DNA from: Kiritimatiellia bacterium
GTDB lineage: Bacteria > Verrucomicrobiota > Kiritimatiellia > UBA8416
Reading direction: 5' to 3'
Length of the DNA: 7,166 nucleotides
Assembly (NCBI GenBank): GCA_007126175.1
Contig: SLBU01000175.1
Span: 1 to 7,166, forward strand
In this document: positions 1 through 7,166 of the stretch, piece after piece
Position numbering within the stretch: position 1 is the first letter of the stretch
Layout of the letters: each line of letters starts with the position of its first letter
Translations under genes and position numbers: made by a program
The notes under the pieces: model-generated
What the model saw: the letters and a program-made list of their open reading frames with translations, nothing else
What the model was told of the DNA's origin: nothing
The model's database searches: none

Positions 1-1488
<1,488 letters not shown>

Positions 1489-1530
1489 GACAACGATCCT
1501 CCAAAACACCACAATCATTACTTTTGTTAT

Positions 1531-1567
1531 CAACTTGTACGCATATAACGATTCAACATACAAGTTG
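1531..1567. promoter_or_regulatory. Perfect 9-bp inverted repeat, candidate Rrf2 operator
   Basis: CAACTTGTA at 1531-1539 and its exact reverse complement TACAAGTTG at 1559-1567 are separated by 19 nt, about 28 bp centre to centre. The pair sits 43-79 nt upstream of the Rrf2 start codon and overlaps the best promoter candidate. Rrf2 regulators commonly bind such dyads and repress their own operon. The repeat is seen directly; its role as an operator is inference. Confidence 0.55.
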
Positions 1568-1570
1568 CAA
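1542..1570 (-). promoter_or_regulatory. Candidate sigma-70 promoter for rrf2-metY
   Basis: On the minus strand TTGCAA (1570-1565) is followed after 17 nt by TATATG (1547-1542). Each hexamer matches the consensus at four positions. Transcription would start near 1535, giving a leader of about 45-50 nt. The -35 box falls in one arm of the inverted repeat, which suits repression by occlusion. The region is AT-rich, so other box pairings are possible. Confidence 0.35.
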
Positions 1571-1695
1571 GTAAAAAAATGTGTTGTATCTCACCTTTCC
1601 CGCGAGCAGCCTTCGTCACCCTGCTGTTGGAAGTCGAACCAGAACCGGTTGCGCGTAACATCATCAAACTGCAGCATCGCAGGGAATTTGCACAG

Positions 1696-1723
1696 AAAAA
1701 AAGTACAGAATCGAAAGCGATTC
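1696..1723 (-). terminator. Probable rho-independent terminator after the ABC ATPase pair
   Basis: Four bases after the stop codon of the second ABC ATPase the transcript would fold as GAATCG, loop CUUU, CGAUUC (1723-1708), a perfect 6-bp stem. Five bases later comes a run of seven U (1702-1696). The stem is short and the U tract is displaced, so efficiency is uncertain. Its position fits the end of the ABC operon and separates it from rrf2-metY. Confidence 0.5.
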
Positions 1724-1726
1724 CCT

Positions 1727-2557
1727 CTAGCTGACACGAATTCCAGGCGCCATGTTGCGTTTCTTCAGCCCCTTCTCCACATCAGGCACTGCCTCCAGCA
1801 GCTTCCGGGTATACGGGTGCTGCGGATCCCTGAAGAGTGCTTCACAGGCCCCTGCTTCAACGATCTGCCCTGCTTCCATCACATAGGCTCGGCTGCACAT
1901 GTAACGCACGACAGCGAGATCATGAGCGACAAACAGGCACGCCTGTCCCAACCTTTCATTTACAGACTTCAACAAATTCAGGATTTGCACCTGCACCGAG
2001 ACATCCAGTGCCGAAACCGGCTCATCCGCCACCAGCAAACGTGGATGCACCGCCAGTGCCCGCGCAATGCCAACCCGTTGCCGCTGCCCCCCGCTCAGGG
2101 CATGTGGATAGCGCTCCAGCACATCCGGGGCCAACCCCACCGCATCCAGCAGTTCATTCCGGCGTGCATCGCGCTGTGCAGGCAGTGGCATCGCCAATGC
2201 CTGCCGATGCACATACAATACCTCATCCAATGCCGCACCAATCGTCAGACGCGGATTCAACGCGCCTGCCGTATCCTGAAATACCATTTGCACATTGCGA
2301 CGATGCACCTGCATTCCATGCCGCGATCCCGTTTGTACCACTTGCCCGTCAAATACAACCTCCCCTTTATCCGGTGCCAGCATGCCCGCCGCAACGAGCC
2401 CCAACGTCGTCTTCCCACTCCCACTTTCCCCGACAAGCCCCACAATTTCTCCCGGCGCAACCGTCAACGACGCCCGATCCACAGCCGGGCGTTCCTTGAT
2501 CCCTTGTTGCCCATACCAGACGGTAATCTCCCGCAAAGCTACTATGTGTTTTTCCAT
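1727..2557 (-). CDS. Peptide/nickel-type ABC transporter ATP-binding protein, OppF/DppF-like, short form
   Basis: This 276-residue cytoplasmic ATPase would power an Opp/Dpp-type importer as one half of a heterodimer. Its motifs are complete: Walker A GESGSGKTT (43-51), Q-loop glutamine Q94, signature LSGGQRQRV (154-162), Walker B RLLVADEP (173-180, with D178 and E179), D-loop SALD (182-185) and H-loop H212. The family C-terminal mark PQHPYTRKLLEAVP is at 245-258. It then stops, without the PGC...RC cysteine extension that OppF/DppF proteins of about 320 residues carry; short NikE-like versions of similar length exist. I found no extension encoded in other frames past the stop. The start lies 3 nt after the partner gene's stop, with AAGGTG overlapping that gene's end, so translation is probably coupled. 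The substrate cannot be read from an ATPase. Confidence 0.93.
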   Translation of the reverse strand: MEKHIVALREITVWYGQQGIKERPAVDRASLTVAPGEIVGLVGESGSGKTTLGLVAAGMLAPDKGEVVFDGQVVQTGSRHGMQVHRRNVQMVFQDTAGALNPRLTIGAALDEVLYVHRQALAMPLPAQRDARRNELLDAVGLAPDVLERYPHALSGGQRQRVGIARALAVHPRLLVADEPVSALDVSVQVQILNLLKSVNERLGQACLFVAHDLAVVRYMCSRAYVMEAGQIVEAGACEALFRDPQHPYTRKLLEAVPDVEKGLKKRNMAPGIRVS

Positions 2558-2560
2558 TTT

Positions 2561-3532
2561 TTACACCTTGTCTTCACGTAGGGGATAATGACACGCCACG
2601 CGCTGCTGCTGCCGCCCCGGCAGCGGCACCAACGCTGGCCGTACAGTTCGGCAAAGATCCGTAGCATAGCGGCAGCGCGGCGCAAACGCGCAGCCCGGCA
2701 ATGGATCCCCCCCCGATGGCACCATCCCGGGAATCCCTTCCAGGCGGCGTGGTCCACCCTCCATCCGCGGCACTACGTCCAATAACCCCCGCGTATAGGG
2801 ATGCGCTGGCATGCGCAACACATCCTCTACCGCACCAAACTCAATCAGATAGCCCGCATACATCACACAGACGCGGTCGGCCGACGACGCCACCAACCCG
2901 AGATTATGCGTGATCAGCAGCATCGACATCCCCAGACGCCGCTGCAAATCTACCAGCAAATCCAGAATCTGGGCCTGGATTGTTACATCCAATGCGGTGG
3001 TCGGTTCATCGGCTACCAGCAACTGCGGCTCGCGTGCCAGGGCCATCGCAATCACTACGCGCTGCTGCATTCCGCCACTCAACGTAAACGGATACGCGCA
3101 CAGCAGATCAGCCGGGTCGCGCAATCCGGCCAGCGCCAGACATTCGAGCGCCCGCGCACGGCGTGTGGCCTTGCTCCCAGCCAATGCTTCGCAAAGCTGA
3201 TACCCAATCGTCAAACTCGGATGCAGGGCCGCCGCGGGATCCTGAAAGACGTAAGCAATGTGATCCCGACGCAACCGCCGTAACCGTTCAGGAGACAGGT
3301 CCATCACATCCTGGCCAGCTACCTGTACTACACCCTCGACCTGACAACTCGGCGGCCCCGGCAGCAGTCGCGCAAGCGCGAGCGCCGTCACACTCTTGCC
3401 GCAGCCGCTCTCGCCCACCAATGCTACTGCCTCCTGCGTATCAATAGAAAACGAGATTCCATGCACGACCTCGAGTCCACCAAAGGCAACCTGCAGCTCC
3501 GTTACACGTACGATCTCGGTCTCTACACCCAT
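2561..3532 (-). CDS. Peptide/nickel-type ABC transporter ATP-binding protein, OppD/DppD-like
   Basis: This 323-residue ATPase is the expected first partner of an OppD/OppF pair. It carries Walker A GESGCGKS (40-47), Q-loop Q97, signature LSGGMQQRV (151-159), Walker B LLVADEP (171-177, with D175 and E176), D-loop TALD (179-182) and H-loop H209. The oligopeptide C-terminal domain follows, with HPYTRGLLDVVP (244-255) and PGC...RC: cysteines C281, C287, C294 and C314 match the four that hold a [4Fe-4S] cluster in characterised OppD/DppD proteins. The ATG at 3532 is bounded by an in-frame stop four codons upstream; its ribosome site is weak (AGG only). No permease (OppB/C) or binding protein (OppA) gene flanks the pair in this window. 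A G8 run at 2707-2714 lies just before the cysteine motif. Confidence 0.94.
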   Translation of the reverse strand: MGVETEIVRVTELQVAFGGLEVVHGISFSIDTQEAVALVGESGCGKSVTALALARLLPGPPSCQVEGVVQVAGQDVMDLSPERLRRLRRDHIAYVFQDPAAALHPSLTIGYQLCEALAGSKATRRARALECLALAGLRDPADLLCAYPFTLSGGMQQRVVIAMALAREPQLLVADEPTTALDVTIQAQILDLLVDLQRRLGMSMLLITHNLGLVASSADRVCVMYAGYLIEFGAVEDVLRMPAHPYTRGLLDVVPRMEGGPRRLEGIPGMVPSGGDPLPGCAFAPRCRYATDLCRTVRPALVPLPGRQQQRVACHYPLREDKV

Positions 3533-3602
3533 AAGATAACCTGGTTACTCCACAACAGGGAATGCCGGTAGCCCCTCGACATACATCTCAAGTCAGATAC
3601 AC

Positions 3603-3631
3603 ATCGTACCCTTGCCGCGTGAATACGACAA
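3603..3631 (-). promoter_or_regulatory. Candidate promoter for the ABC ATPase pair
   Basis: On the minus strand TTGTCG (3631-3626) and TACGAT (3608-3603) are separated by exactly 17 nt. Each matches the sigma-70 consensus at four of six positions. It lies about 70 nt upstream of the start codon at 3532, and no gene intervenes. This is a pattern match only. Confidence 0.35.
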
Positions 3632-3647
3632 TCCAGCGAAAAACACG

Positions 3648-3779
3648 CTATGATAGTACAATTTCAGCCTTCGTTTCGTCCAGCACTTCCTGAAGTTTTG
3701 GGGGCAAAATCACCGGCAGTTTCGCGATACGTTCATCGAGATGGACCCCATACTTGCGGCACGGGGCTGGAGGACCGGC
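3648..3779 (-). pseudogene. Possible relic: C-terminal 43 codons of an unidentified gene
   Basis: Minus-strand frame 3779-3648 is open for 43 codons and ends in TAG. The last 34 or so residues read like real protein: KYGVHLDERIAKLPVILPPK (residues 9-28), then LQEVLDETKAEIVLS, with charged, amphipathic character and no low-complexity bias. No ATG is in frame, only an internal GTG and TTG, and a TAA lies just upstream at the fragment's head, so it cannot be expressed as an intact gene from here. Neighbouring frames upstream are open in places, which would fit decay by frameshifts. I do not recognise the family. It may equally be chance, since the plus strand is also open over much of this stretch. 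Confidence 0.25.
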
Positions 3780-3903
3780 TTATCAAAGAGCGGGGCAACA
3801 GAAGGGCGTATCGGAATCCCCACACACACATACGACCCAACCGGCAGACCCGCAACCCTAGATGCGCGTCGCCGTGATAAACGGTGCCTTATCGAGTGAC
3901 AAT

Positions 3904-3946
3904 AACTTGATATCAGCCCACCCACAACTTGATAACAAACTTGATA
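3904..3946. repeat. Three exact direct copies of AACTTGATA
   Basis: AACTTGATA occurs at 3904-3912, 3926-3934 and 3938-3946, with start-to-start distances of 22 and 12 bp (roughly two and one helical turns). A variant, AACTTTATA, follows at 3984-3992, and a looser AACTTTTGA at 4003. The helical phasing and placement upstream of the HTH gene suggest a protein-binding array. Chance is less likely than usual but the region is AT-rich. Confidence 0.6.
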
Positions 3947-4021
3947 TTATAAATTTATATTATTGTCCTACAACATCTTATATAACTTTATAACATGTTA
4001 ATAACTTTTGATTGATTGATT
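3944..4021 (+). promoter_or_regulatory. AT-rich control region of the HTH gene with a palindrome
   Basis: This stretch contains a perfect 10-bp palindrome TAACATGTTA (3991-4000), two -10-like TATAAC hexamers (3981-3986 and 3989-3994) and GATT three times in tandem (4010-4021). No -35 box sits at ideal spacing to either TATAAC, so I place the promoter only approximately. XRE-family proteins often bind short palindromes near their own promoter, which makes TAACATGTTA a candidate autoregulatory site by inference. Confidence 0.4.
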
Positions 4022-4077
4022 CCTTTTGCTACGGCACAGTAGCGTTTCATCTAACACGAGACGGACAGAGAATACAC

Positions 4078-4620
4078 ATGAACAAGCACAGCCCCCTACC
4101 ACAGTTTTCACAGCGCGTATCAGAAGCACGCCGCCAAAAAGGGCTCACCCAGTCCGTGCTTGCCGATAGGATTGCCTGCAAACAATCTGCCATTAGCATG
4201 TTGGAACGGGGCAACCTGCAAGCCTTGGCACCCGACAAGCAGGAAGCACTCGCACAACATCTCGCGCTCCCCTGGCCCCCGGACGATACCCCGCCCCCCC
4301 CACACCCACATACCGAGCCAATGCAAGCAAGGGGTTTTTGCCCGCATTTCGACTGCCCCGCTAACGTACCGTACTCCACCGCCGGGCGCCTTCTTGCAAT
4401 TCCGCGTCAACCGGCTGCACATGCGCACGGCCCATATTGCCGATATTGCGGGGAAGTCTGCGAATCGCGCTGCTCCACCTGTAGTGCCCCCTACCAGTCT
4501 GGCGCGTGCTGCCCGAACTGCGGAACCCCCTATATTCTCGTTCCGGAATCGCTGCGCACACACACCGACATCGAACACTGGCTGGCAGAACAGCACCGTT
4601 TGATTGCACAACTATCCTGA
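4078..4620 (+). CDS. XRE-family HTH protein with C-terminal double zinc ribbon, function unknown
   Basis: This 180-residue protein joins an XRE-type (Cro/C1) helix-turn-helix domain at about residues 10-62 to a Cys-rich tail. The helix-turn-helix core LTQSVLADRIACKQSAISML is at 23-42, followed by ERG. A proline-rich linker (66-82, with PPPPHPH) follows. The tail has C88-x4-C93, C121-x2-C124, C132-x2-C135 and C145-x2-C148, four pairs that could form two zinc ribbons, with extra C128 and C144. A short helical end (about 158-180) closes it. I prefer the ATG at 4078 to an in-frame TTG at 4012, because the HTH consensus begins near it and the TTG lies in the GATT repeats; its ribosome site is poor. 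It is 42 nt upstream of priA and probably cotranscribed. A DNA-binding regulator role is inferred; the target is unknown. A C8 run encodes the linker. Confidence 0.85.
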   Translation: MNKHSPLPQFSQRVSEARRQKGLTQSVLADRIACKQSAISMLERGNLQALAPDKQEALAQHLALPWPPDDTPPPPHPHTEPMQARGFCPHFDCPANVPYSTAGRLLAIPRQPAAHAHGPYCRYCGEVCESRCSTCSAPYQSGACCPNCGTPYILVPESLRTHTDIEHWLAEQHRLIAQLS

Positions 4621-4639
4621 CACGCGCATTTCTGGCTTT

Positions 4640-4651
4640 GCCTTGCAAGGC
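4640..4651. repeat. 12-bp perfect palindrome GCCTTGCAAGGC before priA
   Basis: The palindrome lies between the HTH gene and priA. Its right half contains AAGG, the only plausible Shine-Dalgarno sequence for priA, about 12 nt before the ATG at 4663. It has no loop, so a protein-binding site is more likely than a hairpin. It may also be chance. Confidence 0.35.
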
Positions 4652-4662
4652 CTTCTCATGCT

Positions 4663-6885
4663 ATGCATCACCAAATGGATACGCCTACTACTCATTTTGC
4701 ACGCGTCGTGGTTGATGTTGCCGTCGATCGTGCCTTTGATTACATCATCCCGAACCAGTATAACGATCAGATCCAGATTGGCTCGCGCGTGTCCGTTCCG
4801 TTCGGACCACGCTACGTACAAGGATACGTAATCGAACGAATCACCCAGACCACAGCAAAAGCCCCGAAGCCCATCGCGAAACTGGTTAGTCCCATTGCCT
4901 ATCTCGACGACCAAGTGCTGCAACTCATCACCTGGATCGCGGCCTATTATGGCGCGCGCATGGAGCAATGCATCCGGACCGCACTGCCGGGAGCCGTGCG
5001 TAAGCAAGGGGCCTCTTTCCGCGAGCAACAGCAAGCGCGACTGCTACCGGACAAGACCATTCCCACGAACCTCACCGAGTCCCAGCAACGCATCCTGGAC
5101 ATCCTCCGTGACGCGGGAGGCACCATGCTGATTGCGCCACTCCTGCAAACCGCCGGCACCTCTCGATCGCCCTTGCAAACCCTCGAACGCAAAGGGCTGC
5201 TGGAAACCCGCACAACAATCCGCCCGCGCGATCCCTTTGCCAACAGCACCTTCCTTCGCACGGAACCACTCCCTTTGATGCCGTCCCAACAGACTGCGCT
5301 CGACAAGATCCTGGCCGCCATGCAGTCCCCGAACCCCAAACCCGTACTTCTTTATGGCGTCACCGGCAGCGGCAAAACCGAAGTCTACCTGCAAGCCATC
5401 GCGGCCACCATCGCCAACGACCAGCAGGCCATCGTCCTCGTCCCCGAGATTGCTCTTACCCCGCAGACCGTCTCCCGCTTCAGGGCACGGTTTGGTGATC
5501 GCATCGCCGTGCTCCACAGCCACCTCTCGGAGGGCGAACGGCACGATGAATGGCATCGCATCCGCACCGGCGATGCCGATGTCGTCATTGGCGCCCGCTC
5601 GGCTATCTTCGCCCCCGTTCCAAAGCTCGGCTTGATTGTCGTGGACGAGGAGCATGAACCGAGCTACAAGCAATCCGATGCCCCACGCTACCACGCCCGC
5701 GATGTGGCCGTCATGCGAGCGCACCAGGCCGGATGCCCCGTGATCCTCGGATCCGCAACGCCCGCTTTGGAGTCCTGGTATAATGTACAACGCGGGAAAT
5801 ACACCTTACTCCCGCTGCCGGATCGCGCCGATTACCGACAAATGCCGGCGATCCGCGTCGTGGACATGCGCGTAGAAGCCGAACGAAATGGCCAGCCCGT
5901 GATCTTTGCCAAAGATCTGCTCGGTGCCATGCACGAACGTCTCCAACGGAAGGAGCAAGTCATGCTGTTCCTGAATCGGCGCGGCTTTGCTTCCTCACTG
6001 GTCTGCCCGCAATGTGGATACGTTTCCGAATGCACGAGCTGTAGCGTTTCGCATACCTACCACAAAACGCTCCATGCCCTGATCTGCCACATCTGCGGCG
6101 GACGCAAGACCATCCCCGCAAAATGCCCCAAATGTGGCGACCCCGCCTTCCGCTATACCGGCTTCGGAACCCAACGGCTCGAAGCCATCGTCCAAAAATG
6201 CTTGCCGCATGCACGCATCGCACGGATGGATACCGATACAACACGCGGCAAGGATGGCTACGAGAAAATTCTTGGTGCCTTTCGGGACCGGAAAATTGAC
6301 ATCCTTGTCGGTACCCAGATGATTGCCAAAGGGTTACATTTTCCCAATGTGACCTTGGTGGGAATGGTTTTTGCCGATATGAGCTTGCATATGCCGGATT
6401 TTCGGGCGGGGGAACGCACCTTCCAATTGATTACACAGGTCGCCGGACGGGCAGGACGCGGCGAGGTATCGGGCGAGGTCTTCATTCAAACCTATACCCC
6501 GCACCACACCGCCATCCAAACGGCACGCGATCTCGATTTCGAAGGGTTTGTCGCCGAGGAACTCGCCTTTCGCAAAGAATTGTCCTACCCCCCATTTGCG
6601 CATCTCCTATGCTTGCATTTTCGCGGGGCCAACGAAGCGGAAGTACGCTATGCCAGCGAATGTTTCGCACGAAAACTGCAGACGCCCCCCATCACCAACC
6701 TGATCGTCTCGGATGCCACCCCTGCACCACTGGCCAAAGCAAAGAATATTTACCGATATCAAATCATGCTGCGCAGTAAAACCGTCCGGCTTGCCTTGCG
6801 AGCCTACCGCGACGCGGCCACCAGTGTCCCGATCCCGAAAACGGTTACCATGGCCGTCGATGTCGATGCCATTGACCTGATGTAA
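4663..6885 (+). CDS. priA: Primosomal protein N', replication restart helicase PriA
   Basis: PriA is the 3'-to-5' superfamily 2 helicase that recognises stalled or repaired forks and reloads the replicative helicase. The 740-residue product matches the usual length. The N-terminal DNA-binding domain (about 11-110) contains FDYIIP and VSVPFGPRYVQGYV. A winged-helix-like segment spans about 135-185. Walker A GVTGSGKTE is at 232-240, the DEEH box at 328-331 with SYKQ after it, the aromatic-rich RYHARD at 342-347, and GSATP at 363-367. Eight zinc cysteines, C448, C451, C457, C460, C475, C478, C488 and C491, form the PriA zinc module. GTQMIAKGLHFPNVTLVG (550-567) and QVAGRAGRG (592-600) are the C-terminal helicase motifs. 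All catalytic and zinc residues are present. The start could instead be the ATG at 4675. It follows the HTH gene by 42 nt. Confidence 0.97.
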   Translation: MHHQMDTPTTHFARVVVDVAVDRAFDYIIPNQYNDQIQIGSRVSVPFGPRYVQGYVIERITQTTAKAPKPIAKLVSPIAYLDDQVLQLITWIAAYYGARMEQCIRTALPGAVRKQGASFREQQQARLLPDKTIPTNLTESQQRILDILRDAGGTMLIAPLLQTAGTSRSPLQTLERKGLLETRTTIRPRDPFANSTFLRTEPLPLMPSQQTALDKILAAMQSPNPKPVLLYGVTGSGKTEVYLQAIAATIANDQQAIVLVPEIALTPQTVSRFRARFGDRIAVLHSHLSEGERHDEWHRIRTGDADVVIGARSAIFAPVPKLGLIVVDEEHEPSYKQSDAPRYHARDVAVMRAHQAGCPVILGSATPALESWYNVQRGKYTLLPLPDRADYRQMPAIRVVDMRVEAERNGQPVIFAKDLLGAMHERLQRKEQVMLFLNRRGFASSLVCPQCGYVSECTSCSVSHTYHKTLHALICHICGGRKTIPAKCPKCGDPAFRYTGFGTQRLEAIVQKCLPHARIARMDTDTTRGKDGYEKILGAFRDRKIDILVGTQMIAKGLHFPNVTLVGMVFADMSLHMPDFRAGERTFQLITQVAGRAGRGEVSGEVFIQTYTPHHTAIQTARDLDFEGFVAEELAFRKELSYPPFAHLLCLHFRGANEAEVRYASECFARKLQTPPITNLIVSDATPAPLAKAKNIYRYQIMLRSKTVRLALRAYRDAATSVPIPKTVTMAVDVDAIDLM

Positions 6886-6902
6886 CCGCTAACGCCTCTT
6901 GC

Positions 6903-6931
6903 TTGACATTGTGCGCCAACCCCTTGATGAT
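6903..6931 (+). promoter_or_regulatory. Candidate promoter for the septum-protein gene
   Basis: A perfect TTGACA (6903-6908) is followed after exactly 17 nt by GATGAT (6926-6931), four of six matches to TATAAT. Transcription would start near 6938, about 25 nt before the ATG at 6964. The spacing and the perfect -35 make it one of the better promoter candidates here, and it suggests the downstream gene can be expressed separately from priA. Confidence 0.5.
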
Positions 6932-6963
6932 ACGCCCAAACATTAATGACAGGCTGATTTTTC

Positions 6964-7166
6964 ATGACACTACTCCAGATTATATACCGAACGTCCCTGA
7001 TTGTCATTGCCATTGCGATCCTCACAGCCTTTGGTATGATCCTTGTTCCGGTTCTCCGCAATGCCCAGTCCCTGCGTACCGAAAAATCCGTGCTCGAAGA
7101 GGAAATTGCCCAAAAAGAAGCACGGATTCGAGAACTCAAGGCGTATCAGGAGCGTTTTGTCAACGA
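6964..7166 (+). CDS. Small membrane coiled-coil protein, FtsB/DivIC (septum formation initiator)-like, cut by window edge
   Basis: Only the first 67 codons lie in the window. The product has a short cytoplasmic N-terminus, a membrane segment at about residues 5-30 (IIYRTSLIVIAIAILTAFGM and on), and then a predicted coiled coil from about 34 onward, rich in E, K and L with heptad spacing (SLRTEKSVLEEEIAQKEARI). This bitopic layout is that of FtsB, FtsL and DivIC, which assemble in the divisome periplasmically and activate septal peptidoglycan synthesis. The signature residues that would separate FtsB from FtsL, or from unrelated anchored coiled coils, are beyond the edge. The ATG at 6964 has only a weak AGG about 12 nt upstream, but a later start would remove the membrane helix. 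It has its own candidate promoter after priA. Confidence 0.7.
   Translation, partial: MTLLQIIYRTSLIVIAIAILTAFGMILVPVLRNAQSLRTEKSVLEEEIAQKEARIRELKAYQERFVN

Larger units (their letters stand above)
3533..4077. other. Divergent 545-bp intergenic region without a supported intact gene
   Basis: This gap separates the minus-strand ABC genes from the plus-strand HTH gene. From 3533 to about 3650 it holds the leader and candidate promoter of the ABC pair. From 3648 to 3779 there is a coding-like minus-strand fragment with no start codon. From 3780 to 3900 I see nothing recognisable apart from a short CA repeat near 3820. From 3900 to 4021 the base composition turns sharply AT-rich, with direct repeats and a palindrome, as expected for the control region of the HTH gene. 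I see no tRNA, convincing riboswitch or mobile-element ends. Confidence 0.7.

Noticed and set aside
1489..1563. Longer Rrf2 start at an ATG at 1563
   Set aside because: It would add 25 residues not seen in the family, has no better ribosome site and would read through the inverted repeat and promoter.
1591..1677. A 28-codon minus-strand ORF between the ABC terminator and rrf2
   Set aside because: There is no Shine-Dalgarno sequence and no recognisable domain, and the length is within chance expectation. A leader peptide cannot be excluded, but nothing supports one.
3767..3800. Resemblance to a SAM-I riboswitch (GGAGGACCGGC, CTTATCAAAGAG, GGGGCAAC)
   Set aside because: The blocks are in the wrong order and spacing for the S-box consensus. 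I cannot build the P1 stem or kink-turn, and the downstream gene is not a methionine gene.
3741..3899. A 52-codon plus-strand ORF in the intergenic region
   Set aside because: There is no ribosome site at the ATG, no hydrophobic or domain pattern, and the frame overlaps the minus-strand fragment in register. Evidence is insufficient.
3904..3946. CRISPR-like interpretation of the AACTTGATA repeats
   Set aside because: Units are only 9 bp with uneven 3- and 13-bp gaps, far too short for CRISPR repeats and spacers, and no cas gene is present.
4012..4077. Longer HTH-protein start at TTG 4012
   Set aside because: The start sits within the GATT repeats of the control region and adds 22 residues before the HTH domain. 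The ATG at 4078 is simpler, though its ribosome site is also weak.
5044..5790. A 248-codon minus-strand open frame
   Set aside because: It is antisense to the helicase core of priA, has glycine/alanine/valine-rich shadow composition and no ribosome site or family resemblance.

Overview
The window is ordinary-looking bacterial chromosome of moderately high GC. Its genes form two blocks that diverge from an AT-rich, gene-poor centre at about 3533-4077. There are no tRNA or rRNA genes, insertion sequences or CRISPR arrays. I cannot name the host from sequence alone. The Cys-rich tail of the HTH protein next to priA recalls proteins I loosely associate with the Verrucomicrobiota/Kiritimatiellota/Lentisphaerota side of the PVC group, but that is a weak inference.

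The left block is on the minus strand and reads from 3532 down to 1. It begins with two ATP-binding subunits of a peptide/nickel-type (Opp/Dpp) ABC importer, spaced 3 nt apart, with no permease or binding-protein gene beside them. A probable terminator follows directly. Next come a cysteine-free Rrf2-family regulator and, 23 nt further on, the start of metY (O-acetylhomoserine sulfhydrylase), which is cut by the window edge. Regulator and enzyme look like one operon controlling sulfur assimilation into homocysteine. A perfect 9-bp inverted repeat overlaps the likely promoter and is a good candidate operator.

The centre (3533-4077) holds a candidate promoter for the ABC pair, a possible relic of a coding sequence, and an AT-rich stretch with three exact copies of AACTTGATA, a TAACATGTTA palindrome and GATT repeats. 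One segment here matches the rrf2 promoter region at 15 of 16 bases.

The right block is on the plus strand and reads from 4078 to the end. It contains an XRE-type HTH protein with two predicted zinc ribbons, a complete priA (replication restart helicase), and, after a promoter with a perfect TTGACA box, the start of a FtsB/DivIC-like septum protein that runs off the window.

The most interesting items are the uncharacterised HTH/zinc-ribbon protein coupled to priA, the repeat and operator architecture shared by the two intergenic regions, and the G/C homopolymer tracts of 7-8 bases in three neighbouring genes. I did not find a clear new defence or mobile system.
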